Of a stretch of 8,937 bases of DNA, positions 6,780 to 8,937 are shown one piece after another. The stretch is from NCBI GenBank assembly GCA_007693875.1, contig RECT01000122.1, positions 1-8,937 on the forward strand, written 5' to 3'. Every line of letters begins with the position of its first letter. Position 1 is the stretch's first letter. A program made the translations under genes and the position numbers. Below the pieces are notes generated by a model that searched no databases, was not told where the DNA came from, and saw nothing but the letters and a program-made list of their open reading frames with translations. The stretch comes from Spirulina sp. DLM2.Bin59 (GTDB taxonomy: Bacteria > Cyanobacteriota > Cyanobacteriia > Cyanobacteriales > Spirulinaceae).

Positions 6780-6860
6780 AGAAACCGGGTTGCTGAGAGG
6801 GGGTCAGGCGGTGATGAGGTGATGCAAGAAATCCGGTTTCTGTTTGGTTAGCCCTGACCC
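6780..6860. repeat. Two degenerate palindromic units forming crossing inverted repeats
   Basis: AGAAACCGG at 6780-6788 is the exact inverse of CCGGTTTCT at 6833-6841. GGGTCAGG at 6801-6808 is the exact inverse of CCTGACCC at 6853-6860. The two pairs interleave rather than nest. Each AGAAACC unit is also nearly palindromic on its own: AGAAACCGGGTTGCT (6780-6794) and AGAAATCCGGTTTCT (6827-6841). They look like two decayed copies of a short dispersed repeat of the form AGAAACC-GGTTTCT. Confidence 0.5.
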
Positions 6861-6905
6861 GCCCATCATCGCTACACTAGCCTCTAGAGCATTATTATCC
6901 AAGCC

Positions 6906-7847
6906 ATGGCCTACCTCCGCTATATCGACCCCCTCACCGACTTCGGTTTTAAACGCATCTTCGGCACCGAAGCTAACAAAGCGATCGTTATTGACTTCCT
7001 CAATACCCTCCTGCCCCCCCACCACCAAATCCAAGACCTTACCTATAAAAACACCGAAAACTTGGGAAAATCCCCCCTTGATCGCAAAGCAATTTTTGAT
7101 ATCTATTGTCAAGCCAGCGACGGTCAACGCTTTATTGTTGAAATCCAAAAAGTTAAACAAGATTACTTCAAAGATCGTAGCATTTATTATGCTACATTTC
7201 CCATTCAAGAACAAGCCGAAAAAGGGTACTGGAATTATCAATTATGCCCTGTTTATGCGGTGGGTATTCTTGACTTTATTTTTGATGAATATGAAGATGA
7301 TGAAGAACTGATTCACATCATTAAGCTTAAAGATCAAGGTTGCCATATCTTTTATGACAAGCTGCAATGGATCTATATTGAACTCCCAAAATTCATCAAA
7401 ACTCTAGAGGAATTGGAAACTCCCCTAGATCAATGGTTGTTTGTGTTGAAGCATTTGTCAGGATTGAGCGATCGCCCCGATCTCCTCCAACAAAATCCGA
7501 TTTTTAATCAACTCTTTGAAGTTGCAGAGTTTGCAAATCTCTCCCGCTCTGAGCAAGGCCGCTATGAAAACAGTTTGAAGCATTATCGCGACTGGCATAA
7601 TGTAATGAATACAGTCCGTCGGGAAGGTCGTGAGGAGGGTCGTGAGGAGGGTCGTGAAGAGGGTCGGCAGGAAGGACAACAAGCCTTAATTCTTCGTCTC
7701 CTCACCCGAAAACTGGGAACAATCCCTGAACCCATCCAAGAGCAAATTTTCACCCTTAACTCAGAGGATCTTGCTGCATTGGGTGAATCTATGTTTGATT
7801 TGCAGACCATGGAAGATCTTGAAACATGGCTCAGATCCTGTTCCTAA
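6906..7847 (+). CDS. Rpn family recombination-promoting nuclease/putative transposase (PD-(D/E)XK)
   Basis: A 313-residue protein of the Rpn/PDDEXK_2 family. Seen: the family-typical N-terminus YIDPLTDFGFKRIFGTEANK (5-24), then FLNTLLPP (31-38), D65 in AIFDIYC, and E79-x-Q81 in FIVEIQ, the D-ExQ variant of the PD-(D/E)XK nuclease site. Residues 155-232 form a helical region. From 238 come charged four-residue repeats (REEG, REEG, REEG, RQEG), followed by a short C-terminal helical domain ending LETWLRSCS. E. coli Rpn proteins are DNA endonucleases, and some were reported as phage-defence toxins neutralised by a short C-terminal product made within the same gene. Length is normal and no frameshift is seen. 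The ATG at 6906 has no visible Shine-Dalgarno, but family homology begins right there. The middle of the gene is AT-rich (16 G/C in 60 bases at 7141-7200), suggesting transfer. It faces treS across a hairpin. Confidence 0.93.
   Translation: MAYLRYIDPLTDFGFKRIFGTEANKAIVIDFLNTLLPPHHQIQDLTYKNTENLGKSPLDRKAIFDIYCQASDGQRFIVEIQKVKQDYFKDRSIYYATFPIQEQAEKGYWNYQLCPVYAVGILDFIFDEYEDDEELIHIIKLKDQGCHIFYDKLQWIYIELPKFIKTLEELETPLDQWLFVLKHLSGLSDRPDLLQQNPIFNQLFEVAEFANLSRSEQGRYENSLKHYRDWHNVMNTVRREGREEGREEGREEGRQEGQQALILRLLTRKLGTIPEPIQEQIFTLNSEDLAALGESMFDLQTMEDLETWLRSCS
7177..7195 (+). repeat. Perfect 7-bp hairpin inside the Rpn gene
   Basis: GTAGCAT at 7177-7183 and ATGCTAC at 7189-7195 flank a 5-nt loop TTATT. 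It lies just after the codons of the nuclease active site. It may be chance in an AT-rich stretch; no T-run follows, so it is not a terminator. Confidence 0.4.
7605..7847 (+). CDS. Candidate nested short Rpn product (RpnS-like, 80 residues)
   Basis: An in-frame ATG (codon 234 of the Rpn gene) lies four codons before the REEG repeats. Translation from it would give only the repeat helix and the C-terminal domain. In E. coli, separately translated short C-terminal forms of Rpn proteins block the toxic full-length nuclease, and their dimer interface includes a helix with a variable number of four-residue repeats. The position here fits that layout. Against it, no clear Shine-Dalgarno precedes the ATG, and the nearby CATAAT at 7596-7601 (with TTGAAG at 7575-7580, 15-bp spacer) would start RNA at or after the ATG. 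This is inference from family knowledge. Confidence 0.35.
   Translation: MNTVRREGREEGREEGREEGRQEGQQALILRLLTRKLGTIPEPIQEQIFTLNSEDLAALGESMFDLQTMEDLETWLRSCS
7626..7673 (+). repeat. 12-bp tandem repeats encoding R-E-E-G
   Basis: Four adjacent 12-bp units begin at 7626, 7638, 7650 and 7662. The first two are identical (GGTCGTGAGGAG), the third differs by one base, and the fourth (GGTCGGCAGGAA) is diverged. Each adds four residues without changing frame, so gain or loss of units changes the length of the helix but not the reading frame. Confidence 0.9.
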
Positions 7848-7864
7848 TCTGTTTCCATGACCTG

Positions 7865-7892
7865 GGGGCGAAAAAATGAGAATTTTCGCCCC
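7865..7892. terminator. Symmetric hairpin between convergent genes, probable bidirectional terminator
   Basis: GGGGCGAAAA at 7865-7874 pairs perfectly with TTTTCGCCCC at 7883-7892 around an 8-nt loop. It is the main structure in the 53-bp gap between the convergent Rpn and TreS-maltokinase genes. The four A-T pairs at the loop end mean no long T-run follows outside the stem on either strand, so it is not a textbook intrinsic terminator. Position and stability still favour transcription termination or 3'-end protection in both directions. Confidence 0.65.
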
Positions 7893-7900
7893 TCCATCCC

Positions 7901-8937
7901 TTAATCCAGCAATTGCAAAATTCGTTGCAGCGTTAGTTCAATCCAATCGGGGCGATATTCCAGATTGTCGCTTAACTCCTGGAGGGCTTTTTCCAATAAA
8001 TAGCTCTCTAGGATCACTTGGCATTCCTGCTCCGTCGTGGGGAGGAAATTCCCCGGCGCAGCGGTGGTGAGGTAGTGGTGGAGGAACGTTAAACTCACCC
8101 AGCGATACCAATAATCTGCCCATTGCTCCATATAACCCTGTTGCTCAGGGCGGATTAAACCGCTGTTGAGTTCCTGCCGTAACCCAATGCTGACGGCATA
8201 GTAGAAGGATTGCAACATCCCCGCCACATCCCGGAGGGGCGATCGCTTCATCCGTCGTTCACTCATGGGGCGACTGCTTTCCCCTTTAAAATCAATGACG
8301 ACAAAATCTTTGCCGGTATAGAGGACTTGCCCCAAATGGTAATCCCCATGGCAGCGCGATCGCATCGCGGTGATTTTCTGGTTTAACACCCGTTGGAAAC
8401 GATCCAAGATTTGATCCTGGCGGTTGAGGGTGGTTTGAATCAGGGGTTGGAGAGTTTCGGGGAACTGGTTGAGCCGTTTCTTGAGGGTTAACATCACCTG
8501 CCCCGCTAAGTTACGGCTGTATTGATAGATGGAGCGTTGATAGAAGGACGTGAAGGGTTCCGGCGCAAAGGCCGCTTCCCGCTGATCACTGGCTAGGGCG
8601 AGATGGAGTTCCGCCGTCCGTTGCCCCAGGAGTTCAATGGAACCCAGGTAGGAGCCAAGGCGATCGTAGACAATTTCGGGGATTTCGATCCCTTGGGCTA
8701 TGGCAATGGTGGGGTTGGGGAATTCTAACTCAGTAATGGGGGTTTGATTCACCAATACCTGCTCAAAATAATCCCGGAGGCGATCGAGGCTATAGTTCCA
8801 AGCGAGGGTCGTATCGGGCACATAGCCCCGCAAAATCCCCACACTCATGGCCGGTTGGTTAGGGCGGCGGTATTCCAAGGCGCCATAGGTGGGGGAAATC
8901 AGATCCGATTGCCGCTCGGTGAGAAACTGGCTCATTT
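7901..8937 (-). CDS. treS: Maltokinase region of a probable trehalose synthase/maltokinase fusion (gene runs off the right edge)
   Basis: At least 344 C-terminal residues are visible. They match the maltokinase domain that, in cyanobacteria and many other bacteria, is fused behind trehalose synthase (TreS). TreS interconverts trehalose and maltose; maltokinase uses ATP to make maltose 1-phosphate, a building block for GlgE-type glucan synthesis or glycogen metabolism. Counting from the ATG at 8935, seen are CHGDYHLGQVL at 195-205 (catalytic D198, Q203) and FVVIDFKGESSRP at 211-223 (metal-binding D215), then RSPLRDVAGMLQSFYYA, all as in aminoglycoside-phosphotransferase-like kinases. The ATG is only 2 nt from the window edge. 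The upstream frame is probably open, because the first visible residues (MSQFLTERQ) look like the interior of a fusion rather than a real N-terminus. A stand-alone maltokinase is less likely. The C-terminus looks complete. Confidence 0.88.
   Translation of the reverse strand, partial: MSQFLTERQSDLISPTYGALEYRRPNQPAMSVGILRGYVPDTTLAWNYSLDRLRDYFEQVLVNQTPITELEFPNPTIAIAQGIEIPEIVYDRLGSYLGSIELLGQRTAELHLALASDQREAAFAPEPFTSFYQRSIYQYSRNLAGQVMLTLKKRLNQFPETLQPLIQTTLNRQDQILDRFQRVLNQKITAMRSRCHGDYHLGQVLYTGKDFVVIDFKGESSRPMSERRMKRSPLRDVAGMLQSFYYAVSIGLRQELNSGLIRPEQQGYMEQWADYWYRWVSLTFLHHYLTTAAPGNFLPTTEQECQVILESYLLEKALQELSDNLEYRPDWIELTLQRILQLLD

Larger units (their letters stand above)
6676..6905. other. Divergent intergenic region between the ClC and Rpn genes
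   Basis: These 230 bp must carry the promoters of two divergent genes. No open frame resembling a gene is seen. They hold a hairpin CCTTTC/GAAAGG (6698-6703 with 6714-6719), a 12-bp palindrome (6727-6738), and two crossing inverted repeats (6780-6860). Possible -10 hexamers are TACACT at 6873-6878 for the plus strand and TATTCT (6704-6709 reversed) for the minus strand. Neither has a good -35, so no promoter is called with confidence. Confidence 0.6.
942..8364. repeat. HIP1 octamers (GCGATCGC) dispersed through the window
   Basis: Perfect copies start at 942, 1058, 1803, 2573, 2997, 3224, 3334, 3957, 4055, 4647, 4772, 6548, 7468, 8239 and 8357. All but the one at 3957 lie in coding sequence. 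Fifteen copies in 8.9 kb is far above the less than one expected by chance, the hallmark of HIP1-rich cyanobacterial genomes. None lies between 4780 and 6547, the main part of the ClC membrane domain and CBS coding region. Confidence 0.9.

Noticed and set aside
6844..7311. An open frame of about 155 codons overlapping the start of the Rpn gene in another plus-strand frame.
   Set aside because: It is rich in Ser/Pro/Lys, shows no recognisable domain, and overlaps the well-supported Rpn frame.
7575..7601. TTGAAG, 15 bp, CATAAT as an internal promoter for a short Rpn transcript.
   Set aside because: The spacer is short, and the RNA would start at or after the internal ATG at 7605, so it could not drive the proposed short product.

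Overview
The window looks like chromosomal DNA of a cyanobacterium. The palindrome GCGATCGC (the cyanobacterial HIP1 octamer) occurs at least 15 times in 8.9 kb. Several products belong to families typical of cyanobacteria: a Uma2/DUF820 nuclease, a DUF3493 membrane protein, a long ClC-CBS-USP fusion, and a maltokinase section that reads like the end of a TreS-maltokinase fusion. The genus cannot be read from the sequence. Most of the window is GC-rich; the middle of the Rpn gene is clearly AT-rich.

Layout from left to right. (1) 1-1563, minus strand: a Uma2-family nuclease gene runs, with an 8-bp overlap, into the first 329 codons of a large SNF2/DEAH helicase that continues past the left edge. 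(2) 1645-1717, minus strand: tRNA-Thr(CGT), with an extended -10 promoter. It is divergent from a plus-strand pair, a small two-helix DUF3493 protein and an FHA-domain protein (1765-2836). (3) 2833-6675, minus strand: a ClC transporter carrying a CBS pair and two universal-stress domains, then ruvB 66 bp downstream. ruvB and the FHA gene meet tail to tail on one shared CTAG. (4) 6676-6905: a 230-bp divergent intergenic region with several inverted repeats. (5) 6906-7847, plus strand: an Rpn-family PD-(D/E)XK nuclease with four-residue repeats near its C-terminus and a possible internal start for a short antitoxin form. (6) 7865-7892: a strong symmetric hairpin between convergent genes. (7) 7901-8937, minus strand: the maltokinase part of a probable TreS-maltokinase protein, cut by the right edge.

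ruvB (Holliday-junction branch migration), the tRNA and treS are housekeeping or metabolic genes. The possible accessory content is the Uma2-helicase pair and the Rpn gene. The helicase resembles the SNF2-like helicases of DISARM-type defence systems. Rpn proteins have been reported as gene-within-gene toxin-antitoxin phage-defence modules. I see no transposase with terminal repeats, CRISPR array, prophage gene or replication origin. The most notable points are the Rpn four-residue repeats with a candidate nested short product, the Uma2-helicase overlap, and an arginine where most ClC proteins have the gating glutamate.
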